DNA of 64,000 nucleotides from Sediminibacterium sp. Gen4 (GTDB lineage: Bacteria > Bacteroidota > Bacteroidia > Chitinophagales > Chitinophagaceae). The position numbers and the translations under genes are program-made. The DNA lies in assembly GCA_013391385.1 (NCBI GenBank), contig JACBFI010000001.1, positions 1 through 64,000 of the forward strand. The letters are read 5' to 3'. This document shows, one piece after another, positions 52,146-60,990 of this stretch (its first letter is position 1; every line of letters starts with the position of its first letter). The notes below the pieces were generated by a model. It was given only the letters and a program-made list of their open reading frames with translations. It searched no databases and was not told where the DNA came from.

Positions 52146-52190
52146 GAAGACAAGCTCCAAGCTTTAAGCTTCAAGCTACAAGTCTTACTG
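52146..52190. repeat. Heptamer units in the rimP-nusA spacer
   Basis: ACAAGCT, CCAAGCT, TTAAGCT, TCAAGCT, ACAAGTC run consecutively from about 52149. Same AGCTTGN family as at 8791 and 22775, reverse orientation. Confidence 0.6.
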
Positions 52191-52192
52191 AA

Positions 52193-52663
52193 TTAGAATT
52201 TGATTTGAACTGTTGTTGATTTTATATGATTGAATGGTATTACCAATTGTTGTGTTACTGCTTTTTTGCCCTTTCCCTCGGTATGTTCTATGATGATGTC
52301 TGCTTCTGCTACTTCTAGTAGCTTACCCTCTTTTTTGGTTCCGTCTGCAAACAGTACTTCAATAAAACGACCTATATTCTTTTTATACTGACGATGTAAT
52401 TTCAAAGGCTCATCCAATCCGGGTGATGACACTTCCAACGAAAACTCACCTTCCGGATACATGCCGGTTTCTTCAATCAACTTGTAAAGCTTTCGATTAA
52501 AGGATACACATTTCTCAATGGCCAGCCCCTCATCCCCATCCAAAAACACTTTTACATTGTTGGTAGGTTTGATACGAACCGATACACAGAAATAAGCAGG
52601 TTCTTCTGCCAGCACACTATCGATCAACTGCTCGATCTTTCCTATTTGTGTTTCTATTGACAT
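52193..52663 (-). CDS. rimP: Ribosome maturation factor RimP
   Basis: RimP is needed for 30S subunit maturation. The 156-residue protein has the two-domain layout: an N-terminal alpha/beta part (CVSVRIKPTNNVKVFLDGDE, GEFSLEVSSPGLDEPLKLHR with the conserved EVSSPGLD) and a C-terminal SH3-like part (IEVLFADGTKKEGKLLEVAE). It is the first gene of the rimP-nusA-infB operon, with a -7 box at 52719 and a hairpin in the leader. Confidence 0.95.
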   Translation of the reverse strand: MSIETQIGKIEQLIDSVLAEEPAYFCVSVRIKPTNNVKVFLDGDEGLAIEKCVSFNRKLYKLIEETGMYPEGEFSLEVSSPGLDEPLKLHRQYKKNIGRFIEVLFADGTKKEGKLLEVAEADIIIEHTEGKGKKAVTQQLVIPFNHIKSTTVQIKF

Positions 52664-52675
52664 ATCTAAATAGAA

Positions 52676-52699
52676 GAAGGGAACGCTTCCGTTCCCTTC
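52676..52699 (-). promoter_or_regulatory. Leader hairpin before rimP
   Basis: GAAGGGAACG and CGTTCCCTTC pair perfectly (10 bp) around a GAAG tetraloop, 13 bases before the rimP ATG and downstream of the -7 box. In the leader it could act in attenuation or translational control of the nusA operon; it has no T-run typical of a full terminator, only TTCTATTT. Confidence 0.6.
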
Positions 52700-52718
52700 T
52701 ATTGTTCTTTTCCTACTG

Positions 52719-52726
52719 CAAATGTA
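52719..52726 (-). promoter_or_regulatory. Putative -7 box for the rimP-nusA-infB operon (TACATTTG)
   Basis: On the minus strand TACATTTG matches TAnnTTTG, about 55 bases before the rimP ATG. This gives a leader of roughly 50 bases, which contains the hairpin at 52676-52699. Confidence 0.55.
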
Positions 52727-52754
52727 GTGTATTTAACCCTTACGTTCCAAATCT

Positions 52755-52822
52755 ACCTCACCCCCTCCCCCTCTCCCCGCAGGGAGAGGGGTGGCGAGCA
52801 CTGCGATGCCGGGGTGAGGTTG
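52755..52822. repeat. Inverted repeat CTCACCCC...GGGGTGAG with CTCTCCC stem
   Basis: CCTCACCCC at 52756-52764 pairs with GGGGTGAGG at 52811-52819, and CCCTCTCCC with GGGAGAGGG lies inside. A dispersed intergenic element between the divergent rimP and 52857 genes. Confidence 0.6.
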
Positions 52823-52844
52823 TGAGGCTGTGAGGCATTTTTTT

Positions 52845-52852
52845 TATCTTTG
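52845..52852 (+). promoter_or_regulatory. Putative -7 box for the 52857 gene (TATCTTTG)
   Basis: TATCTTTG ends only four bases before ATG 52857, so the transcript would be leaderless or begin at the ATG. Confidence 0.5.
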
Positions 52853-52856
52853 TAGG

Positions 52857-53099
52857 ATGGTGAAGATTCTTTTATGGGGGTTTTTGATTTACTTCCTTTA
52901 TAACCTGATTTTTAAATTCATAGTACCGGTTAGCAAAGTAGCTTCCCAAATGAAGGGACAAGTGAAAAAAATGCAGGAACAACAAGAAGCCGCGAGGAAG
53001 GAATTTGAAGAACAGCAGCGATTCCAGCAGCAAGCTGCCAATCAGGCTTCTGCTCCTAAGAAAGATGAGGATTATATTGATTTTGAGGAAGTTAAATGA
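52857..53099 (+). CDS. Small single-span membrane protein, DUF4834-like
   Basis: The 80-residue protein has one N-terminal membrane helix (KILLWGFLIYFLYNLIFKFI), then a basic, Gln/Glu-rich coiled-coil-like helix (QMKGQVKKMQEQQEAARKEF) and an acidic end (KKDEDYIDFEEVK). This is the layout of the Bacteroidota DUF4834 family, function unknown. ATG 52857 (MVKILLWG) was chosen over the frame's earlier start at 52830 because a -7 box overlaps those codons. Confidence 0.8.
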   Translation: MVKILLWGFLIYFLYNLIFKFIVPVSKVASQMKGQVKKMQEQQEAARKEFEEQQRFQQQAANQASAPKKDEDYIDFEEVK

Positions 53100-53269
53100 G
53101 TAAGAAACAAGAAATAAGTGACAAGGCACAGGGAAGCTACAAGGTCCAAGAAACCAAGTATATAATTTTAAATAGCGCCGGACTTCAGTCCGGCGAAAAG
53201 AAAACGAGGAATCATTGAAAAGAACTCTTTTGATGCTCTGTCAACTGTCATCTATCGACTATCAACTCT

Positions 53270-53884
53270 TCATAGCTCCAAATCCAACACCGTTCTCCCA
53301 TTATTCAACAGAATGGTTTGCAATCCTGCTTCTTGGGCGCCTTCAATATTCTTAGGCGTGTCATCAATGAATAGGGTTTCTTTTGGATCGAGGTTTTCCA
53401 GCTCCATAATCTTTAGATAAGACTCAGAATATGGTTTTCTCATCCCTAATTCATGAGAATAATAAGCTTTTCGGAAATAATCGTTAAAGGATTTCTGCGG
53501 AAAATTTTGCTCAAAATTAGATATAAAAGATTGATAATGAATAATATTGGTGTTTGAGAACAGATATACAGGGTATTGTTGCGCAACGTTTTCTAACCAA
53601 TGTAAACGCTCTTCCGGAAAATCTAATAACATGGCATTCCATGCTTGTTGAATGGCTTCATTGGATACAGCCAGTTTCGTTTCCATCCTAAACGCATCAT
53701 AAAAATCATTGGGCATAATCTTCCCTGTTTCCAAAGCTTCAAATAACTGATTGGAAAATTGCTGACTAAACAGGGCATTAAAATCTTTAACGCCAAGATC
53801 TACAAAAGCCTGTTCTGTTTTTTGGTAATCAATATTTAAAAAGATACCACCCAGATCAAACAAGATATTTTTAAATGTGCTCAT
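53270..53884 (-). CDS. HAD-superfamily hydrolase (subfamily IA, YihX-like)
   Basis: HAD motif I is FDLGGIFLNID, motif II the Ser/Thr of YLFSNTNIIH, and motifs III/IV are GMRKPYSESYLKIM and LFIDDTPKNIEGA. The first-motif form DLGG rather than DxDxT is normal for the YihX/epoxide-hydrolase-like branch, which dephosphorylates small sugar phosphates such as glucose 1-phosphate. 205 aa with the alpha-helical cap inserted after motif I. ATG 53884 (MSTFKN). The sugar-kinase gene lies 52 bases upstream and may be cotranscribed. Confidence 0.9.
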   Translation of the reverse strand: MSTFKNILFDLGGIFLNIDYQKTEQAFVDLGVKDFNALFSQQFSNQLFEALETGKIMPNDFYDAFRMETKLAVSNEAIQQAWNAMLLDFPEERLHWLENVAQQYPVYLFSNTNIIHYQSFISNFEQNFPQKSFNDYFRKAYYSHELGMRKPYSESYLKIMELENLDPKETLFIDDTPKNIEGAQEAGLQTILLNNGRTVLDLEL

Positions 53885-53936
53885 AACCATTCTATCAGTT
53901 GCAAACTTAGCATCTTTCTTAGAGGAGAATAAGTGA

Positions 53937-54803
53937 TCAAGATTTCAATGCATTGGTGATGGCTTTTTCAGTTCCATTGAAGGGACCGGAAGCGGCTATT
54001 TTTATGGACGCCATCGCTGCACCGAAGAGACCTGCATCATAGTAATTTGCTTTTTGAAATCGTTTATATAAATAACCGGCCATATAAGTATCGCCACAAC
54101 CGGTTGCATCTACAATAGCAGTAGGTTGTATTGCAGGCACTTCATAAAAATGTCCTTTTGCATAAATCAATGACCCTTTACTTCCTAAAGTAATGATCAC
54201 TTCCTGAACACCAGCATCAGCTAATGATTTAGCAGCATCATAATGATCAGATAATCCGGTTAGCTTTTCTGCTTCTGTTTCATTGGCTTTCAAAATATTG
54301 ATATAAGGCAGTACTTCTTTTTTATAGACCCAATCTGTAGCCATCACTTCCTGATCAATGACTTTTCGAAGAAATCCCTGTACATCTAATGATATCGTTC
54401 CTTTTGTTGCGAGTGTTTGTATCAATTCTACAGACATATCATCGGATAATAAAGGGCCAAGATGAAATACCGAAGCTTTCAAATCAATCATATCAGCCAC
54501 TCGGAAAGGATCGGCTGTTGATAATACTCTTTGTTCTCGATGATCACTTTGATCAGGATAGATATTTTCAAAGTATACCGTGTGTTTACTGTGTAAGACT
54601 GTTGTATCAATTCCTGCTTGTATCAAATCATCAACGAATGCAATATCCGCTTTAGCCAATGCTGTTACCAGGTGATATTGAACGGGCATATGTTTAATGG
54701 CATGCGAAAAATAAAAGGAAGTACCACCGGCCATATGCACCGTATGACGAGGCGTTACAATTTTATCGTGCGTGAGATGACCGATGCAGCAGATATCGTA
54801 CAT
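53937..54803 (-). CDS. PfkB-family carbohydrate kinase
   Basis: Ribokinase-like fold: the N-terminal sugar-binding MAGGTSFYFSHAIKHM, LKANETEAEKLTG, and the C-terminal ATP/anion-hole signature DATGCGDTYMAGYLYKR, where the catalytic Asp is in GCGD (usually GAGD). LDVQGFLRKV in the middle is typical of a Bacteroidota subgroup annotated only as PfkB kinases. The sugar is unknown. I place the start at ATG 54803 (MYDICCIGHL); ATG 54824 is possible. Confidence 0.9.
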   Translation of the reverse strand: MYDICCIGHLTHDKIVTPRHTVHMAGGTSFYFSHAIKHMPVQYHLVTALAKADIAFVDDLIQAGIDTTVLHSKHTVYFENIYPDQSDHREQRVLSTADPFRVADMIDLKASVFHLGPLLSDDMSVELIQTLATKGTISLDVQGFLRKVIDQEVMATDWVYKKEVLPYINILKANETEAEKLTGLSDHYDAAKSLADAGVQEVIITLGSKGSLIYAKGHFYEVPAIQPTAIVDATGCGDTYMAGYLYKRFQKANYYDAGLFGAAMASIKIAASGPFNGTEKAITNALKS

Positions 54804-54875
54804 GAATCCTGAAAGTTTGATCATGAATATACGAATCCGCAATAATAGTAAGCAGATTTTAATACTTTCCCCTGA

Positions 54876-57059
54876 TCAGTAAGTGATGGTAATTCCCGCT
54901 CCAAATCCCATATCACTATCATAGTGAGAGGAAACGGAAAAATATTTTGAAACGATATAGCGCAAACCGGAGGTATATTCCTTATCTGTATTCCACATAA
55001 CATTCATTCTTAGTCTGCTGGTTAACGGTATATCTTCCCTGCCTATTTGCATACGAAGATTCCCCTTCATATCTACCCGCGCATCAAAACGAAATAGCAT
55101 AGGAAGTGTATACTGAAATCCTACACAAATCACACCTCGTTGATCCTTTGTATTCAATTGTCCGAAAAGATTTTTCTCTTGCTCACTGTGTTTTCTATAT
55201 CTCCAATCAAAACCAATATATGGCATGAACCATTGATTTCTTCCAATCAATCTTCCCAAATGAAATTCGTTTTCATAACCTTTCTCAGCATTGAGTCCCA
55301 GTCTCCACTCGTTTTGGATCATCCATCTGGTATTTGCGAGTATGAATTCGCCATCACTCCCATTACTCTCCAGTCCGATCTGAGCGCCTGCAAAAAAACG
55401 ACGGTCATCACGATATACTTTTCGTAAAGCTTTTACCGGATCGGGGATTTATGGATTAGCAGGTGTATTCTCATAAGAAAATATTCTGCCCATTCCACTC
55501 ATCATGTGGTAAAGAATATGACAATGAAAATACCAGTCGCCATATTTTTCCGATGCATGAAATTCAATGGTATCTGTTTCCATGGGCATGATATCCAAGA
55601 CTGTTTTTAACGGAGCATATTCTCCTTGTCCGTTCAAAGTGCGAAAGAAATGTCCATGTAAATGCATCGGGTGACGCATCATAGAATTGTTGGTGAGTAT
55701 GATGCGAATATTCTCTCCTTGTTTGATCAGTATTTTATCCGACTCAGAAATGGTTTTATTATCGAGTGTCTATACATAACGATTCATGTTTCCTGTGAGT
55801 TCAAACTTTAACTCACGTATCGGACCATTTGGTAACGTAGTTTTATTCGGTGCTTTGAGCATGGCATAATTCAGTGTCACAATGTTTTCATTACTATCAA
55901 CTATCTCCGGATACATCACGGCATTCATATCCATTTGCTGTAAACTCATTTTCATTCCCATATCGTTCATCGTACCATCCATATTCATCATGCCATTCAT
56001 CATCTTCATCCCTTCAAAGTATTTTAAGCGAGGTAATGCAGGAGCATGTTTTTTTTGCCCATCGCCTAGCCATAATGAAGTGCTGCGTGTTCTGTCTTCA
56101 GCTGTTGATAATAATTCATAACTACCTGTGTCCGGAATGGTAACCATTACATCATAGGTTTCTGATACGCCAATGATCAGTCGATCAACTTCTACTGGTA
56201 TAACTTCTGCACCATCATTGGCAACCACACTCATCTTTCCACCTGCAAATCTTACCCAGAAATAAGTGGAGGAGCTGCCATTGATGATTCTTAGTCTTAC
56301 TTTATCACCTGCTTTATATTTTTTTTGTTCTTCAATAACTTTCCCATTCGTGAAGAGTGCGTCATAATACACATCACTTACATCCATCGCCATCATACGT
56401 TTCCATTCATTGCTAATTTTAGTACCAAAATGTTTTTCTTTAATGGCTTGTGCATAGTTCTGCGTAGCACCTTTTTTGATGGCATACCAGTCTGTTGCAA
56501 AATGTAAGGATCGCTCTACTTGGTTGGGGTTTTCATCAATCCAATCACTTAACAAAACCACTTCTTCATCCTGAAGCAACTTCTGTTTTGGCTGTATCAC
56601 AATAGCGCCATACATACCACTCTGTTCTTGCAGCATCGTATGTGAGTGATACCAGTATGTTCCACTTTGAACAATGGGAAATCTAAACACATGCGTGCTT
56701 TGTTGATGAATGGGTGCAGTAGTGAGATAAGGAACACCATCTTGCTCATTGGGTAATATTAATCCATGCCAGTGTATGGAAGTCTCCATGTGCATCAAAT
56801 TATGTACATGTATTTCTGCATTATCACCTTCCGAAAAATACAGTGTAGGTGCAGGAATAGAACCGTTGATAGCAACTGCTTTTGCTTTTTTACCGGTATA
56901 ATTTACAATCGTATCTGTCACATATAAATGATAGACAATTTTATTTCCTTCACGCACCAGAAAAGGCTGACGCATCTCAGTAATAAAATGATTGTTATGC
57001 TGAGCTATTCCATTGATAGAAATCGATAGCAGGATATATATTACAGCCAATAAACGCAT
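54876..57059 (-). pseudogene. Multicopper oxidase fused to a C-terminal outer-membrane-barrel-like domain, interrupted by two in-frame stops
   Basis: One reading frame of about 728 codons runs without any frameshift from ATG 57059 (MRLLAVIYILLSISINGIAQ, signal peptide) to 54876, but holds a TAG at 55770-55772 and a TAA at 55449-55451. The first segment has the cupredoxin sites HWHG, WYHSHTMLQEQ; after the TAG come TLDNKTISESDKILIKQGEN, HPMHLHGHFF and WYFHCHILYHMMSGM; after the TAA comes an aromatic, beta-rich region (DDRRFFAGAQIGLESNGSDG ... GFGAGITITY) resembling CopB-type barrels. The first stop stands where relatives would have Trp (RYV-W-TLDN), one base from TGG. Copper oxidation and detoxification in the envelope would be the ancestral role. 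Downstream of DUF3347 and the CopZ-like gene in one operon. Confidence 0.88.
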
Positions 57060-57063
57060 TTCG

Positions 57064-57546
57064 TTACTCTTTAATAGTTTCTTTAATAGTGCCACATGAA
57101 AGCATCATATTCCCATAGTAAGGATTACGGATCGTTTTTTCTGCACTTAACCAATAGGCTTTTTTCATCGGGCAATAATCAACATATAATGACGACTCTT
57201 TTACAGAAACAATTTTGAACAAATCAATCATAGACTGTGATAGCCCTGCAAAAGCCACTCGCTGTTTTGCCAGATCCGATTGTGATGACAACTCTTTAGC
57301 ATGTTTACCAAGTGCTTCTTTCAAAGCGGTAAATGCCTTGGCTTCTTTTTCTGAAAGCGCTTGTGAGGCCAGATTTTCGATCTTCCCATTCAGTGCAGTA
57401 GCAGACTTTTGCGCATTCACAGCATTGCTCTCTACCAATTGATTTTTGAGATCAAGATATTGGCGTAAAATATCTTGTAATGAGGGGGCTTGACTTATCC
57501 CCATTTTTGACAGGAGTAACATAACAATGATCAGTATTCGTTTCAT
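57064..57546 (-). CDS. DUF3347-domain copper-associated exported protein
   Basis: A signal peptide (MKRILIIVMLLLSKMGISQA) precedes a helical domain (LRQYLDLKNQLVESNAVNAQ) and the DUF3347 signature VDYCPMKKAYWLSAEKTIRN followed by PYYGNMMLSCG. Cys, Met and a second Cys are well placed for copper binding. The family accompanies multicopper oxidases and CusAB-type genes in Bacteroidota. Its stop is four bases before the oxidase start, so they are coupled. 160 aa, normal. Confidence 0.92.
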   Translation of the reverse strand: MKRILIIVMLLLSKMGISQAPSLQDILRQYLDLKNQLVESNAVNAQKSATALNGKIENLASQALSEKEAKAFTALKEALGKHAKELSSQSDLAKQRVAFAGLSQSMIDLFKIVSVKESSLYVDYCPMKKAYWLSAEKTIRNPYYGNMMLSCGTIKETIKE

Positions 57547-57596
57547 ATGTTGAGTATTTGATGTTTAGTTTTTGAAAGATATCATAACAGAACCCA

Positions 57597-57812
57597 CTAA
57601 TGAATGGGTTCTGCTTTAAATCCTGCTTCCTGTACCGCTTTTACAATATCACCAGCAGAAGCACCTCCATTGATGGTAACTTCTAACAGTTTATCAGGAT
57701 TATTGACATCTACTTTCCAGTTTTCTTCTCCTGCAACTTCGTTCAGGAAAGGTGTGGCTTTTGATACACAACCCATACATTTAATGGTTGTCTTGAATTT
57801 TAATGTTTCCAT
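57597..57812 (-). CDS. CopZ-like heavy-metal-associated domain protein
   Basis: A 71-residue free-standing HMA domain: METLKFKTTIKCMGCVSKAT carries the CxxC metal site (CMGC), followed by VDVNNPDKLLEVTINGG and VKAVQEAGFKAEPIH. The residue two before the first Cys is Ile-Lys instead of the usual Met. Such proteins carry Cu(I) to CopA-type ATPases or to regulators. First gene of the minus-strand copper operon; ATG 57812 is preferred. Confidence 0.92.
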   Translation of the reverse strand: METLKFKTTIKCMGCVSKATPFLNEVAGEENWKVDVNNPDKLLEVTINGGASAGDIVKAVQEAGFKAEPIH

Positions 57813-57933
57813 TTTCACATTTAATTTATCAGGATAAATCCTGTTTGAATAACAATGTAAAATTAGAATTACTAAAATGCTAAGTTGTTATAGAATCCCG
57901 ATTAAGATGTATATAATTTTTAGCAGCAGGTAA

Positions 57934-58509
57934 TCAGTCTTTTATTTTATCTAAAGGCTTGCGTTTATTTTCCTTTAGCTGCTTGAAGTGAGAAGGAGTT
58001 AATCCTGTGATTTTTTTAAACTGCTGTGACAAATGCTGAACACTGCTATAGCCCATTTCATAAGCAATTTCACTGATACTTTTTTCATCGTACATCAATA
58101 GTTCTTTTACTTTTTCAATGCGTTGTAGTATGGTATATCGCTCAATGGTAACACCCTCTACTGAAGAGAATAATGTGCTGAGATAATGGTAATCTGTTTG
58201 TAGTTTTTCTTCTAGTATGGCTGATAGCTTTAAGTTCAGCTCCTCAGCTTCCGTCCCATGGATCAATGAAACAATGGTCGTTTTTATTTTTTCAACAATC
58301 TTCGATTTCTTATCATCTAATAATTCAAACCCATGTTGTTGTAAAAGAGATCGAATCTGTTCTAGTTGCTCAGTATTGGGTTCTTTTTTCAACTCTATTT
58401 GTCCCAGCTGTATCTGATGAAATTCAATATCTAAGTCTGTAAATAGCTGTTTTACGACCATAATACATCGATCGCAAACCATATTTTTTATGTGTAGTTG
58501 TTCAGACAT
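57934..58509 (-). CDS. AraC-family regulator with N-terminal CxxC metal-site
   Basis: The N-terminus MSEQLHIKNMVCDRCIMVVK has an HMA-like M-x-C-x-x-C metal site and, in place of a sugar-binding domain, a short alpha/beta region. The C-terminal 100 residues are an AraC DNA-binding domain (KSISEIAYEMGYSSVQHLSQ, FKKITGLTPSHFKQL). The copper genes on both sides suggest it senses copper and controls copA and/or the copper operon; this is inference. A -7 box (TATCTTTG) lies seven bases upstream of its ATG. 191 aa. Confidence 0.9.
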   Translation of the reverse strand: MSEQLHIKNMVCDRCIMVVKQLFTDLDIEFHQIQLGQIELKKEPNTEQLEQIRSLLQQHGFELLDDKKSKIVEKIKTTIVSLIHGTEAEELNLKLSAILEEKLQTDYHYLSTLFSSVEGVTIERYTILQRIEKVKELLMYDEKSISEIAYEMGYSSVQHLSQQFKKITGLTPSHFKQLKENKRKPLDKIKD

Positions 58510-58516
58510 AGATATT

Positions 58517-58524
58517 CAAAGATA
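58517..58524 (-). promoter_or_regulatory. Putative -7 box for the AraC regulator (TATCTTTG)
   Basis: On the minus strand TATCTTTG ends seven bases before ATG 58509. Together with the copA box it makes this a divergent promoter region. Confidence 0.55.
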
Positions 58525-58608
58525 CTACTCCTGCCATAACTAATGTTCAACTGAAGATTATATACAATTTTATACAAATGCTGTAACAGCGACCCTTTGT
58601 AACATGAA

Positions 58609-58616
58609 TAGTTTTG
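58609..58616 (+). promoter_or_regulatory. Putative -7 box for copA (TAGTTTTG)
   Basis: TAGTTTTG matches TAnnTTTG, 22 bases before ATG 58639. Repeated TATACA(A/T) words at 58562-58577 upstream could be an operator. Confidence 0.5.
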
Positions 58617-58638
58617 TATTCAATAAAACAACATAGTC

Positions 58639-60873
58639 ATGAACTCCACTACGAGTAATAATATTATTAGAAAAACATTTCCAATTCTTGAAATGACCTG
58701 TGCTGCTTGTGCAGTTAGTGTTGAGTCGATGCTTCGGTCTACTGATGGCGTGGTAAATGCTGCAGTAAATTTTGCTAATCAGGATGCATGGGTTGAGTAT
58801 GATCCTGAAATAACCAATCCGGAAAAATTTCAGGCAGTTGTTCGATCGATTGGTTATGATATAGTAATTACAGAAGAAAATAAAAACGAAATAAAGGAGG
58901 CTGCCAGGATTCAACATTATGAGTCACTCAAAAAGAGAACGATCTGGTCTTCTATACTCTCTCTACCAATTGTTATTCTTGGGATGTTCTTTATGGACCT
59001 GACCTGGGGAAATTATATCATGCTACTGTTATCTGCACCGGTAGTCTTTTATTTTGGTAAAAACTTTTTCATCAATGCTTGGAAACAAGCTAAGCATGGC
59101 AAAGCAAATATGGACACGCTGGTAGCACTCAGCACCGGTATTGCCTGGTTATTCAGTACTTTTAATACATTCTTTGCCGATTTTTGGCATCAACGTGGTA
59201 CACATCCTCATGTATATTTTGAAGCAGCGGCCGTTATCATCGTATTTATCTCCTTGGGTAAGTTATTAGAGGAAAAAGCCAAATCAAATACTTCTTCTGC
59301 CATTAAGAAATTAATAGGTCTACAGCCGCAAACTGTAACCTTGGTTACAGAAAACGATCAACTAAAAGAAGTGGCTTTTGCAGCCGTACAAAAAGGGAAT
59401 ATCTTACTAGTAAAGCCCGGGGAAAAAATTCCCGTAGACGGTATTATTACCAGTGGCAGCTCTTATGTAGATGAAAGTATGATTACCGGAGAGCCGATTC
59501 CTGTAGAAAAAGTAGCAGGAAAAAATGTGTATGCAGGAACCATTAACCAAAAAGGAAGTTTTCGATTTACAGCTGAAAAAATTGGCTCAGAAACATTTTT
59601 AGCACAAATCATTAAAATGGTGGAACAGGCTCAAGGCAGTAAGGCGCCTGTTCAAAAGCTTGTTGATAAAATTGCAGGCATCTTTGTCCCGATTGTCATC
59701 GGAATTTCAATACTCACATTCATCAGTTGGATAATTTGGGGTAATGAAAATGCATTCACCTACGCCTTGATGAATGCAGTAACAGTTCTAGTCATTGCCT
59801 GCCCTTGTGCTTTAGGTTTAGCTACTCCTACCGCTATTATGGTAGGTATTGGGAAAGGAGCTGAAAATAATATACTCATTAAAGATGCCGAAAGTCTTGA
59901 ATTGTCACATAATATTACTGCTGTAGTATTAGATAAAACGGGAACCATTACAGAAGGTAAACCAGCAGTAAGTGATGTGATTTTCAAAGATGAACAAGAT
60001 ATGGCTGAGTTACAATCTGTATTATTAGCTATAGAACTACAATCAGAGCACCCGTTGGCTGAAGCAGTTGTTCGACATTTTGAAAATACGGCTATTGAAC
60101 CTGTGGCTCTTGATAAAATTGAAAGTATCACCGGAAAAGGAGTTCTAGCAAATTATAAGAATCAGCAGTATTTGGTGGGAAGTCCATCAATGATGAAAGA
60201 AAACAAAGTCATACTGGATGAAAGTCTACAGAATAACATTCAACAACTACAACAACAGGCAAAAACCGTTATCATTTTTTCCAAAAACGGTATAGCAAGA
60301 ATCGTATTAGCAATTACAGATAGCATCAAAGAAAAATCAGCTTTCGCCATTGAGCGTTTACAGAAGATGGGTATTGAGGTATACATGTTAACGGGAGATA
60401 ATCAACAAACCGCCAAAGCCATTGCCGAACAAGTAGGATTAAAAAACTTTAAAGCAGAAGTGATGCCTGCCGAAAAAGCAGCATTTGTTGAACAGCTACA
60501 AAAAGATGGAAAGATTGTAGCCATGGTAGGTGATGGGATCAATGATAGTCATGCATTGGCTACTGCAGATGTTAGTATCGCGATGGGTAAGGGAAGTGAT
60601 ATTGCCATGGATGTTGCTAAAATGACATTGATCACTTCAGATTTAAACAGCATACCCAAAGCCATCAATTTATCAAAGAAAACAGTGGCTACTATCAAAC
60701 AAAATTTATTCTGGGCCTTTATCTATAATATCATTGGCATTCCGATTGCGGCAGGTATTTTATTTTCTATCAATGGATTCCTTTTAAATCCCATGATTGC
60801 CGGAGCTGCAATGGCATTAAGTAGCGTGAGTGTGGTGGGCAATAGCTTGAGGTTGAAGTTTTCTTCTATCTAA
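58639..60873 (+). CDS. copA: Copper-translocating P1B-type ATPase
   Basis: CopA exports Cu(I) from the cytoplasm using ATP. There is one N-terminal HMA domain ([15 protein letters not shown]), then membrane helices, the actuator TGEPIPVE, the membrane CPC motif ([17 protein letters not shown]), phosphorylation [11 protein letters not shown], the nucleotide-domain [10 protein letters not shown] and the hinge [20 protein letters not shown]. The last reads NDSHAL rather than NDSPAL, a variant also familiar in Bacteroidota. 744 aa, full length. It faces the AraC regulator gene across 129 bases. Confidence 0.95.
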   Translation: MNSTTSNNIIRKTFPILEMTCAACAVSVESMLRSTDGVVNAAVNFANQDAWVEYDPEITNPEKFQAVVRSIGYDIVITEENKNEIKEAARIQHYESLKKRTIWSSILSLPIVILGMFFMDLTWGNYIMLLLSAPVVFYFGKNFFINAWKQAKHGKANMDTLVALSTGIAWLFSTFNTFFADFWHQRGTHPHVYFEAAAVIIVFISLGKLLEEKAKSNTSSAIKKLIGLQPQTVTLVTENDQLKEVAFAAVQKGNILLVKPGEKIPVDGIITSGSSYVDESMITGEPIPVEKVAGKNVYAGTINQKGSFRFTAEKIGSETFLAQIIKMVEQAQGSKAPVQKLVDKIAGIFVPIVIGISILTFISWIIWGNENAFTYALMNAVTVLVIACPCALGLATPTAIMVGIGKGAENNILIKDAESLELSHNITAVVLDKTGTITEGKPAVSDVIFKDEQDMAELQSVLLAIELQSEHPLAEAVVRHFENTAIEPVALDKIESITGKGVLANYKNQQYLVGSPSMMKENKVILDESLQNNIQQLQQQAKTVIIFSKNGIARIVLAITDSIKEKSAFAIERLQKMGIEVYMLTGDNQQTAKAIAEQVGLKNFKAEVMPAEKAAFVEQLQKDGKIVAMVGDGINDSHALATADVSIAMGKGSDIAMDVAKMTLITSDLNSIPKAINLSKKTVATIKQNLFWAFIYNIIGIPIAAGILFSINGFLLNPMIAGAAMALSSVSVVGNSLRLKFSSI

Positions 60874-60895
60874 TTGTGTTGTTGGTTTGGTGTTA

Positions 60896-60922
60896 CAGCC
60901 CGATTTAAGATCGGGCTTTTTG
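60896..60922 (+). terminator. Terminator after copA
   Basis: AGCCCGAT and ATCGGGCT pair around TTAAG, followed by TTTT, 24 bases after the copA stop codon. Confidence 0.88.
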
Positions 60923-60990
60923 GTGTATCATCACTATTCAATAATTCATTACCTGTAAACAATAGTTGAGAAATCAACTACTGAGATTGT

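Noticed and set aside
54876..57059. Programmed stop-codon recoding (pyrrolysine or readthrough) in the multicopper oxidase
   Set aside because: One stop is TAG and the other TAA, no conserved downstream element is seen, and no machinery is in the window. Ordinary nonsense mutation is simpler.
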